Origin: CAYLNM01 sp964385045
GTDB taxonomy: Bacteria; Planctomycetota; Phycisphaerae; Phycisphaerales; SM1A02
Length of the DNA: 24,891 bases
Assembly: GCA_964385045.1 (NCBI GenBank)
Contig: CAYLNM010000052.1
Span: 1-24,891 of the forward strand
Direction of reading: 5' to 3'
Below are positions 18,559 through 24,891 of the stretch, one piece after another. The notes below the pieces were generated by a model. That model made no database searches, was not told the DNA's origin, and worked only from the letters and a program-made list of their open reading frames with translations. Within the stretch, counting starts at the first letter, position 1; every line of letters starts with the position of its first letter. The translations under genes were made by a program, and so were the position numbers.

Positions 18559-19617
18559 ATGGTCCGACGGCTTCCGATCCTGCTCGTGATCGCCATCCTG
18601 TTCGCGCTCGTCCCCGCCGAGACGGCGGAGGCCCAGCGCCGCTCGCTCCGCGTGGGCGACGAGGCGCCGCCGCTCGACGTCGAGGAGTGGATCAACGGCG
18701 ATCCGGTGACCTTCGAGAACGGCACCACCTACTTCGTCATCTTCTTCGAGCGGCCGCGGCGCGACGCCGACGGCATGATGGCCGTCGCGGTGCTGGAGTT
18801 CCTGAAGGCCTTCACCGCCCAGTATCAGTTCGAGGTGGTGGGCATCACCAAGGCGAGCGCCTCCGACGTGCAGCGCTTCACGCGGGAGCTCGGCCCCGAC
18901 CTCGAGGTCCCGATCGGGATCGACGACCGGCAGAAGACCTGGCGGGCGTGGGTCGAGGCGGCCGACGCCCCGACCGTCGACGGCAGCACGATGTTCGTCG
19001 TCGACGCCGGGGGCAAGATCCAGTACGTCGGCACCGGGCAGGAGTCCGACCGCGAGGAGCTCTTCCCGCTGATCATGAGCCAGCGGTTCGATGCCGAGCT
19101 CATGCGGCGTACCGAGCCGCTGCGGAGGGCCAAGGACACGGCGCGGCAGGTCGGCAACTGGCGGCTCTACGAGCAGCACCACGCGGAGCTGCTCCTGCTC
19201 GACCCGCGCGTCTTCGCCCTCGAGAACATCGACAAGTTCGAGTCGCTCGTGGTGGACCGCGAGGATCGCGCGGCCGCCTACGCCTTCGTCGCCGAGCTGC
19301 GGGAGACCTACGCGACGGACCCGCGGTTCCTGCTCGACCTCGCGAGCTACATTGCGGACTCGCCGAAGCTGACCGAGGAGCAGCGCGACCTCGACGTGGC
19401 GATGGCCCTCGTCGAGCAGGCGAAGGAGGCGATGCGGCCCGACGATCCGCGGCCGCTGGCGATGCAGGCGATGGTCCACCTGCGGAAGGGCGAGCTCGAC
19501 ATGGCCGTCCGCATGCAGCGCCGGGCGTTCCGCATCGCCCCGACCGCGGTCAAGCCGCGCTACCGCCGCACGCTCGAGGCCTACCAGGAGATCCGCGACC
19601 AGCGGCGGGACGGCTGA
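18559..19617 (+). CDS. Exported thioredoxin-fold (redoxin) protein with C-terminal helical repeats, lacking cysteines
   Basis: A 352-residue protein with a clear signal peptide: MVRR, a hydrophobic core at 5-19, and a likely cleavage after AEA (25). Residues 29-165 resemble a TlpA/AhpC-type redoxin (LRVGDEAPPLDVEEWING, then YFVIFF, FEVVGITKAS and MFVVDAGGKIQYVG). The active-site position after YFVIFF reads ERPRRDADGMM rather than WCxxC, and no cysteine occurs anywhere in the protein, so it cannot perform thiol chemistry. The C-terminal half (about 180-350) is helical and its end is TPR-like (PLAMQAMVHLRKGELDMAVRMQRRAFRIAP). The ATG has GGAGG 4 bases upstream. It probably acts in the periplasm as a binding or chaperone-like protein; the function is unknown. 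Confidence 0.8.
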   Translation: MVRRLPILLVIAILFALVPAETAEAQRRSLRVGDEAPPLDVEEWINGDPVTFENGTTYFVIFFERPRRDADGMMAVAVLEFLKAFTAQYQFEVVGITKASASDVQRFTRELGPDLEVPIGIDDRQKTWRAWVEAADAPTVDGSTMFVVDAGGKIQYVGTGQESDREELFPLIMSQRFDAELMRRTEPLRRAKDTARQVGNWRLYEQHHAELLLLDPRVFALENIDKFESLVVDREDRAAAYAFVAELRETYATDPRFLLDLASYIADSPKLTEEQRDLDVAMALVEQAKEAMRPDDPRPLAMQAMVHLRKGELDMAVRMQRRAFRIAPTAVKPRYRRTLEAYQEIRDQRRDG

Positions 19618-19827
19618 CGCCCGCGCCGTCGCCCCGGGGTCGGCCGGGCCCCCCGCGGCCGCCATCGACCCGGCCGCGACTCCGGCCCGGGACCCGGAGC
19701 CACGCCCAGTCGCCGCCGCCCCCCGCGGGCGGCGGTGTCGTTCCCGCCCCGCGAGCACGATGACGTCCCGGTCCCGCCGGACCTCGCGCACGCGTCCCGC
19801 GACGCCCGCCGCGGCATCCAGGCTTGA

Positions 19828-19873
19828 CGCCTCGCCGCCTCGCTTCGCCGCCTCGCCGCCGCCTCGCCGCCGC
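19828..19873 (+). repeat. Short imperfect CGCCTCGC-type direct repeats before rpe
   Basis: Several imperfect copies of CGCCTCG/GCCGCCTCGC are packed between the redoxin gene and rpe. They end just before the weak rpe ribosome site. They are non-coding as far as I can tell. Confidence 0.6.
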
Positions 19874-19892
19874 CCCCGGAGCCGCCCCGCCG

Positions 19893-20612
19893 ATGCGCAC
19901 CGCTCTCGCCTCGCCGCCCCGCCTGCCCCTGGTCGCCCCGTCGATCCTCTCGGCGGACTTCGCCGTCCTCGGCCGCGACGCCGCCCGCGTCCTCGAGGAC
20001 GGGGCCGACCTGCTCCACCTCGACGTCATGGACGGGCACTTCGTCCCGAACCTGACGATGGGCCCCGCCCTCTGCCGCTCGCTGCGGCGGCACCTGCCCG
20101 AGGCCTGCCTCGACGTGCACCTGATGGTGACGGACCCCGCGGACTTCGTGCGGCCCTTCGCCGACGCGGGGGCCGACCACGTGACGTTCCACGTCGAGAC
20201 CGCCGGCGATCACGCGGCGACGATCGCCTCGATCCGCGACGCCGGCATGACCGCCGGGATCGCGATCAACCCGCCCACGCCGCTCGAGACGGTCCTGCCG
20301 TGGATCGACGCGGTGGACCTCGTCCTCGTCATGAGCGTGAATCCCGGCTTCTCCGGCCAGTCGTTCATCGGCGAGACGCTCGCGAAGACGCGGACGATCG
20401 CCGACCGGCTGCGGCCGGAGCAGCGGCTGCAGATGGACGGCGGGGTGTCGCCCGCGACCGCCCCCGAGTGCCGGGCCGCGGGGTGCGACGTCCTCGTCGC
20501 CGCGTCGGCGATCTACGGGGCCGAGGACGCCGAGGCCGCGATCGACGCGATCCGCGGGGCCGGGCGGAGCGCGGCCACCGCCCGAGCGGCGGCCGGGCAC
20601 CCGCGCCCTTGA
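19893..20612 (+). CDS. rpe: Ribulose-phosphate 3-epimerase
   Basis: A 239-residue TIM-barrel enzyme that interconverts ribulose 5-phosphate and xylulose 5-phosphate in the pentose phosphate pathway. Family motifs are APSILSADF (15-23), the metal ligands H43 and D45 in LHLDVMDGHFVPNLTMGP, H76 in DVHLMV, MSVNPGFSGQSF (147-158) and MDGGV with D182. The length is slightly above usual because of an Ala/Arg-rich C-terminal tail after about residue 222. The ATG at 19893 is chosen because the domain begins 15 residues later and a GGAG lies 11 bases upstream; an in-frame upstream start would add only low-complexity residues. accD follows 80 bases later. Confidence 0.96.
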   Translation: MRTALASPPRLPLVAPSILSADFAVLGRDAARVLEDGADLLHLDVMDGHFVPNLTMGPALCRSLRRHLPEACLDVHLMVTDPADFVRPFADAGADHVTFHVETAGDHAATIASIRDAGMTAGIAINPPTPLETVLPWIDAVDLVLVMSVNPGFSGQSFIGETLAKTRTIADRLRPEQRLQMDGGVSPATAPECRAAGCDVLVAASAIYGAEDAEAAIDAIRGAGRSAATARAAAGHPRP

Positions 20613-20692
20613 CGCCGCCCACCGGGCGGCACACCCTTGACGACCGCGCCGGCGGGGTCCCCCGGGCCTCCCGCCCGCGGCCGGAGCCGAGC

Positions 20693-21556
20693 ATGAGCAC
20701 CACCGAGCGACCGCCGCACTCGCCCCGCACCTGGGCCGACGTGGCCGAGATGAGCCGCGGCAAGAAGGCCGTGCCCGAGGGCCTCTGGATCCAGTGCCCG
20801 GCGTGCGCCCGCTCGCTCTTCCGCCGCGCGGTCGAGAACAACCTCTGGGTCTGCCCCGAGTGCGAGCACCACTTCCGGGTGTCCGCCCGGCAGCGGGTCA
20901 CGCAGCTGGTCGATCCGGGCAGCTTCGAGGAGATGGACGCGGCGCTGACGTCGGTCGACCCGCTGTCCTTCGTCGACCTCAAGCCCTATCCGCAGCGGCT
21001 CGAGTCGGCGCGCCGGAAGACCGGCAGCAACGAGGGGGTGCTGAGCGGCATGGCGTTCGTCAAGGGGCGCCGCGTCGTCCTCGCGGTGATGGACTTCACC
21101 TTCCTCGGCGGCTCGATGGGCTCGGTGGTGGGGGAGAAGATCGCCCGCGCGATCGAGGCGGCCGAGGACGCCGAGCTGCCGCTGGTGATCGTCTCGGCCT
21201 CCGGCGGCGCCCGCATGATGGAAAGCGGCTTCTCGCTCATGCAGATGGCCAAGACCTCGGCGGCCCTCGCCCGGTTCCACGAGGCGGGGGGGCTGTTCAT
21301 CAGCGTGCTCGCGGATCCGACCACCGGCGGCGTGACCGCCTCCTTCGCGATGCTCGGCGACGTCATCCTCGCCGAGCGGCAGGCCCTGATCGGCTTCGCC
21401 GGCCCCCGCGTCATCCAGCAGACCATCCGCCAGGAGCTGCCCGAGGGCTTCCAGCGGGCGGAGTTCCTGCGCGACTGCGGATTCGTCGATCGCGTGGTGA
21501 ACCGCAAGGATCTCCGCAGCGAGATCGGAGCGATCATCGACTATGCCGGGCGCTGA
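20693..21556 (+). CDS. accD: Acetyl-CoA carboxylase carboxyltransferase subunit beta
   Basis: A 287-residue subunit that, with AccA, moves the carboxyl group from biotin to acetyl-CoA in fatty-acid synthesis. The zinc ribbon is intact (C35, C38, C54, C57 in CPAC...CPEC). Crotonase-fold motifs follow: FTFLGGSMGSVVGEK, IVSASGGARMMES, LADPTTGGVTASFAMLGD and IGFAGPRVIQQTI. The length is normal. The ATG has GGAG 6 bases upstream. Its 3' end overlaps the lnt start by 14 bases, so both belong to one transcript and are probably translationally coupled. accA is not in the window. Coupling to lnt places lipid supply next to lipoprotein acylation. Confidence 0.97.
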   Translation: MSTTERPPHSPRTWADVAEMSRGKKAVPEGLWIQCPACARSLFRRAVENNLWVCPECEHHFRVSARQRVTQLVDPGSFEEMDAALTSVDPLSFVDLKPYPQRLESARRKTGSNEGVLSGMAFVKGRRVVLAVMDFTFLGGSMGSVVGEKIARAIEAAEDAELPLVIVSASGGARMMESGFSLMQMAKTSAALARFHEAGGLFISVLADPTTGGVTASFAMLGDVILAERQALIGFAGPRVIQQTIRQELPEGFQRAEFLRDCGFVDRVVNRKDLRSEIGAIIDYAGR

Positions 21557-23498
21557 GGCTCCGTCCGGGGGGGACGCATCCGGCGGCCGCCGGTGGCGGT
21601 GGGGCGTGCCCGGCCTCGGCCCTGCGCTGCTCCGCGGCGGCGCCGCCGCCCTCGTCTTCGGACTCGCCTTCCCGCCCGCGGGCCTCTGGCCCCTCGTGGT
21701 CGCGTGGCCGGCCCTCGTCGCGCACGCCGCCCTCCGCGCCCGCTCGCGGCGGGCGGCCTTCGTCGGACTCTGGCTCCCGCACGCCGCCGCGTGGCTGATG
21801 CTCGACGCGTGGATGCAGGACGTGACCGCACTCGGCTGGCCGCTGCTCGCGCTCTACTGCGGACTGTGGCCCGCCCTCACGGGGCTGCTCGTGCGACCCG
21901 TCCGCCGTGGCGGGCCGCTCGACGGCCTGCCGGTGGCGATCGCGCTCGGCGCCGCGTGGACCGGGATGGAGGCCGTGCGCGGCGTCTTCCTCTTCGACGG
22001 CTACCCGTGGTACCTGCTCGCGCATCCGCTGGTGGAGGCGCCGGCGCTGGTGCAGTCGGCCTCGGTGCTCGGCGGGTTCTTCACCGGCTTCCTCGTCGCG
22101 GTGGTGTCGGGGGCCGTGCTCGACGTCGCCCGGCTGCTCGCGGACCGGCGGGGCGGTCGAGCCGCGGGGCGGGCGGCGACGCGGGCGCGGCTCGCGGCGA
22201 CGGGTCTCGCGGGGGCGATCCTCGTCGTGGTGCCGCTGCACGGCGGCTTCGTGGTCGACGACATCGAGCTCACGGACATCGTGAACCGCGACTCGAACGG
22301 CCTGCGGGGGCCGCGGCTGGCGATCGTGCAGACCGCGCTGCCGCAGGACAACAAGGTCGGCTGGCCGATCCGGGACCAGGTCGAGTCGCTGCAGCGGTGG
22401 CTCGACATGGCCGCGGCGGCCGCGGCGGATGCGGCGGCGGGGGAGGGCGGACTCGAGCCGCGGCCGGTCGATGCGATCGTGCTGCCCGAGACGATGCTGC
22501 CCGGCTTCGGTTTCGATCCGTCGGTGCGGGCAACCCTCCAGCGCATCGGCGACGTGCGGGCGATGTTCCCGGCCGCGGTCGAGCGGCTCGCGGCCGAGAC
22601 CGGGGCGACGATCCTCGCGGGCACGAACCACCTCGACGCCCTCGAGGCGACGCCCGCGGGCGACGGCTGGCGGTACGTCTTCGGTCGCCGCACCAACGCG
22701 GTGGTGTCGATCGCCCCGGACGGCGGGCGGCAGCGGTACGACAAGACGTTCCTCACGCCCTTCGGCGAGACGATGCCCTACATCTCCGCGTGGCCGTGGC
22801 TCGAGCGGCAGCTGCTCGCCCTCGGCGCGCGGGGGATGACGTTCGACCTCTCGGCGGGCGATCGGACGGAGCCGCTTCGCATCGCCAACCGCGACGACCC
22901 CCGCTCCGCCTCCGTGAACGCGGTCCCGACCTGGCGGGTCGCGGCCCCGATCTGCTTCGAGATCACCGTGCCCGCGACGGTCCACCGGCTGGTACACGCC
23001 GACGCCTGGTCGCTCGAGCCGCGGGGGATCGGTGAGGGCGGCGGGATCGCCGGGGGCGCCGGGGGCGCCGGGGGCGCCGGGGACGGTGGGGATGGGAACA
23101 CGGCGGTCACCTCCTTCGAGGGGCCAGCGGACCTCATCCTGAACGCGAGCAACGACGGCTGGTTCGGCGACTCGGCGGCGGGGCGGCGGCGGCACGCCCA
23201 GATCGCCCGGCTGCGGGCGATCGAGCATCGCCGGCCGGTGGTCCGCGCGGTCAACACCGGGTACTCGATGCTGATCGACGCGGCGGGGCGGATCGACGCG
23301 CGGCTCGGGGACGGGGATTATGGGACCGCGGATCTCGAGGGCGTGCTCGTGGTGGACGTGCCGCACGCGAGTCGAAACGGACGAACGACGTACGCACGCA
23401 TCGGGCCGGTCTGGCCCTGGATCGGCCTCGGTCTCGCCGGGGCCCTCGCCGTCGCCGCGATGCTCCGCGGCCGCCGCACGGAGGCTCTCGATGGCTGA
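21543..23498 (+). CDS. lnt: Apolipoprotein N-acyltransferase
   Basis: A 651-residue inner-membrane enzyme, longer than the roughly 510 residues of E. coli Lnt. It adds the third acyl chain to the N-terminal cysteine of lipoproteins. Hydrophobic helices fill about 25-245, with the Lnt-like EAVRGVFLFDGYPWYLLAHPL near 145. A nitrilase domain follows. Its catalytic triad is E316 (VLPETMLPG), K401 (YDKTFLTPFGE) and C471 (APICFEIT). NASNDGWFGDS and a final membrane helix near 625-643 complete the fold. An unusual insert of about 44 residues with a GGA tract lies between C471 and NASNDGWFG. The ATG lies inside the accD end, and the stop overlaps the lipoprotein gene by 8 bases. Confidence 0.93.
   Translation: MPGAEAPSGGDASGGRRWRWGVPGLGPALLRGGAAALVFGLAFPPAGLWPLVVAWPALVAHAALRARSRRAAFVGLWLPHAAAWLMLDAWMQDVTALGWPLLALYCGLWPALTGLLVRPVRRGGPLDGLPVAIALGAAWTGMEAVRGVFLFDGYPWYLLAHPLVEAPALVQSASVLGGFFTGFLVAVVSGAVLDVARLLADRRGGRAAGRAATRARLAATGLAGAILVVVPLHGGFVVDDIELTDIVNRDSNGLRGPRLAIVQTALPQDNKVGWPIRDQVESLQRWLDMAAAAAADAAAGEGGLEPRPVDAIVLPETMLPGFGFDPSVRATLQRIGDVRAMFPAAVERLAAETGATILAGTNHLDALEATPAGDGWRYVFGRRTNAVVSIAPDGGRQRYDKTFLTPFGETMPYISAWPWLERQLLALGARGMTFDLSAGDRTEPLRIANRDDPRSASVNAVPTWRVAAPICFEITVPATVHRLVHADAWSLEPRGIGEGGGIAGGAGGAGGAGDGGDGNTAVTSFEGPADLILNASNDGWFGDSAAGRRRHAQIARLRAIEHRRPVVRAVNTGYSMLIDAAGRIDARLGDGDYGTADLEGVLVVDVPHASRNGRTTYARIGPVWPWIGLGLAGALAVAAMLRGRRTEALDG
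23049..23081 (+). repeat. 9-bp tandem repeat encoding Gly-Gly-Ala units in Lnt
   Basis: GCCGGGGGC is repeated three times, then GCCGGG, encoding residues 503-513 of Lnt in the insert after the catalytic cysteine. The copies are identical at DNA level, which suggests recent expansion. Confidence 0.9.
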
Positions 23499-24753
23499 CA
23501 CCACGACGCACCGCCCGCGCCCCCACGCCGGGGCCGCCCGGGTCCGGCGGCTTCCCCGGCCCGCACGGTGGCTCGCCGCCGGCCTGGCCGCCGCCGTCCC
23601 GGCCCTGCTCGCCGCCGGATGCTCCAGCTCCGGCTCGGGCTCCTCGGGGGCCGGCGGCTCGGCGGCCGCCTCCGCGGGCGGCCCGATCGCCGTCCGCCCG
23701 GCCGCCCGCCCCGAGTCGACCTTCGGCACCCGCGACGCGTGGGCCCGCCGCGGCGAGCCCGGGCTCGGCCGCTTCGACGTGCCCGAGCGACTCGACGCCG
23801 GACAGACGGCGGCGCTGCGGTCGGCCGCCCTCGATCTGCTGTCGCACGCCGCGGCCTCGGACGTGCCGCTGCTGCGGGCCAATGCGATCGAGGCCCTCGC
23901 CCTCGTGCCCGACCGCCTCGGGCCCGCCGTGCGACTCGGCCTCGGCGACCGCAACCGCGGGGTGCGGTTCACCGCCGCGATGATGGTCGGGCGCAAGCGG
24001 CTGACCGACCTCGCCCCGCTCGTGGAGCCGCTGCTCGCCGACCGCTCCGGCTCCGTGCGGGCGGCCGCGATCTTCGCCCTCGACCGCTGCGGCCGCCCGG
24101 TCGACCCCTCGCCGCTCTCGGCCATGCTCGTCGGCTCCTCGATCGAGGAGCGAGGGAACGCGGCGATGGTCCTCGGCCTGATGGGCGACCCCTCGGCCGC
24201 GAGCATGCTGCGGGCCGCCTACGGCCGCCGGCTGCCCACCGCGCCGCCCAATGCCCTCCGGGCCGTCGACCTGCAGATGGCCGAGGCCGCCTACCGGCTC
24301 GAGGACCGGCTCGAGGACGTCGAGATCATCCGCGCGGCCCTGCTCGCGGGCGACGGGGAGGAGGAGCTCACCGCCCTCGCGGCCCAGATCTGCGGCGAGC
24401 TGCGCGACGAGGCCTCGCTGCGGACCCTCGCGTGGATCGCCACCCGCAACGAGCCGCCGAGCAACGAGCCCGCGGCCCCGGCCGAGGTGCGAATGGCCGC
24501 CGCCACCGCCATCGCCCGGATGCGGCCCGAGACCGCCCCCGTCCGCGTCATGCTCACCTTCGTCGGGAGCGACGCCCAGACCCTGCGGGCCCAGGCCGCC
24601 AACGGGCTCGGCTGGTTCCGGGCCCCCGAGGTGCTGCCCACGCTCGCCCGGATGCTCGAGGACCGCAGCGCGATGGTGCAGGTCGCGGCCGCCGGGGCGA
24701 TCGTCCGGGCCACCGCCGGGGCCGGCGGCCCGATGCTCGGCCGCGGAGGCTGA
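23491..24753 (+). CDS. HEAT-repeat lipoprotein
   Basis: A 420-residue predicted lipoprotein. A basic leader (Arg/Pro-rich, to about 26) precedes a hydrophobic stretch at 28-43, ending in a lipobox LLAAGC with the lipidated cysteine at C44. A Ser/Gly/Ala linker follows to about 65. From about 105 to 410 there are HEAT-like helix pairs (LLRANAIEALALVPD, GVRFTAAMMVGRKR, SVRAAAIFALDRCG, TLRAQAANGLGWFRA, MVQVAAAGAIVRATAG). The start lies inside the lnt end with GGAGG about 6 bases upstream. Translation right behind lnt hints that it is a substrate of that enzyme, but all lipoproteins would be. There is no enzyme motif; it is probably an envelope scaffold of unknown role. Confidence 0.87.
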   Translation: MADTTTHRPRPHAGAARVRRLPRPARWLAAGLAAAVPALLAAGCSSSGSGSSGAGGSAAASAGGPIAVRPAARPESTFGTRDAWARRGEPGLGRFDVPERLDAGQTAALRSAALDLLSHAAASDVPLLRANAIEALALVPDRLGPAVRLGLGDRNRGVRFTAAMMVGRKRLTDLAPLVEPLLADRSGSVRAAAIFALDRCGRPVDPSPLSAMLVGSSIEERGNAAMVLGLMGDPSAASMLRAAYGRRLPTAPPNALRAVDLQMAEAAYRLEDRLEDVEIIRAALLAGDGEEELTALAAQICGELRDEASLRTLAWIATRNEPPSNEPAAPAEVRMAAATAIARMRPETAPVRVMLTFVGSDAQTLRAQAANGLGWFRAPEVLPTLARMLEDRSAMVQVAAAGAIVRATAGAGGPMLGRGG

Positions 24754-24760
24754 GTACCCG

Positions 24761-24784
24761 GTGGGGGCACGATGTCGGCCCCAC
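24761..24784 (+). terminator. Candidate hairpin after the lipoprotein gene
   Basis: GTGGGG and CCCCAC form a 6-base stem with a 12-base loop, 7 bases after the stop codon. There is no T tract. It may mark the end of the rpe/accD/lnt/lipoprotein unit. Confidence 0.35.
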
Positions 24785-24810
24785 GCCGCGGTGCGCCGCG
24801 TTCCACCGCC

Positions 24811-24891
24811 CGACGCCGCCCCGCGCTGCCCGACGCCGCTCCGCGCTGCCCGACGCCGCCCCGCGCTGCCCGACGCCGCCCCGCGCTGCCC
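24811..24891. repeat. 20-bp tandem repeat running off the window end
   Basis: Four consecutive 20-base copies begin at 24811, 24831, 24851 and 24871 (unit begins CGACGCCGCC and ends CCGCGCTGCC). A fifth begins at the last base. The only difference is a T at 24840 in the second copy. The unit is not a multiple of three, so it is unlikely to be an in-frame protein repeat. The array length is unknown because the window ends. Confidence 0.93.

Noticed and set aside
19618..20692. TTGAC words before rpe and accD as -35 boxes.
   Set aside because: No -10-like sequence at 16-18 bases downstream of either.
21534..24206. An 890-codon minus-strand frame opposite lnt and the lipoprotein gene.
   Set aside because: The plus-strand genes have complete catalytic residues and a lipobox; the opposite frame is Arg/Glu/His-rich antisense.

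Overview
The window is GC-rich DNA (about three quarters G+C by eye) packed with bacterial genes. There are no tRNA or rRNA genes, transposases, phage genes or CRISPR arrays. Several things together suggest a Planctomycetota bacterium, most likely of the Phycisphaerae: extreme GC3, an MnmA with a long insert before a GCCS-type motif, long secreted HEAT and TPR proteins, a TlpA-like redoxin, and housekeeping genes scattered rather than in textbook operons. This taxonomic guess is inference, because no rRNA is present.

Left third (minus strand, 156-6857): a chemosensory operon read right to left as cheA, cheW, cheR, cheD, an HDOD-domain gene, cheY and cheX. The distal genes are joined by ATGA stop/start overlaps. 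CheA (kinase) and CheW (coupler) form the signalling core. CheR and CheD modify receptors, CheY is the output regulator and CheX a likely CheY-P phosphatase. No receptor gene and no cheB are present. An HDOD regulator sits inside the translationally coupled chain.

Middle (plus strand, 7248-11041): a PaaN-type aldehyde dehydrogenase, a PaaY-type hexapeptide protein and the tRNA 2-thiouridylase MnmA. The first two resemble phenylacetate-pathway accessory proteins, but no other paa gene is in view. MnmA runs convergently into a large minus-strand HEAT-repeat membrane or exported protein (10968-13358), and the two coding ends overlap. A TPR protein (13623-14990) diverges from the HEAT gene. Ribosomal protein S18 (15175-15420, minus) stands alone and is followed by about 800 bases with no convincing gene.

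Right third (plus strand, 16226-24753): a class I glutamine-amidotransferase-like hydrolase of the PuuD type, phosphoglycerate kinase, an exported cysteine-free redoxin/TPR protein, ribulose-phosphate 3-epimerase, the acetyl-CoA carboxylase beta subunit, apolipoprotein N-acyltransferase and a HEAT-repeat lipoprotein. accD, lnt and the lipoprotein gene overlap end to start, so the lipoprotein is probably co-translated with the enzyme that finishes lipoprotein acylation. The window ends inside a 20-bp tandem repeat.

Most genes have readable Shine-Dalgarno sites. Four genes have a -10-like hexamer of the form TAnnnT in their upstream region, three of them preceded by GC. Short tandem repeats, mostly 9 bp, recur in coding and non-coding DNA. 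No clear novel defence or mobile system is present. The most unusual items are the HDOD-containing chemosensory operon, the cysteine-free redoxin, the orphan paaN-paaY pair, the repeat-derived inserts in Lnt and the HDOD protein, and the terminal 20-bp repeat.
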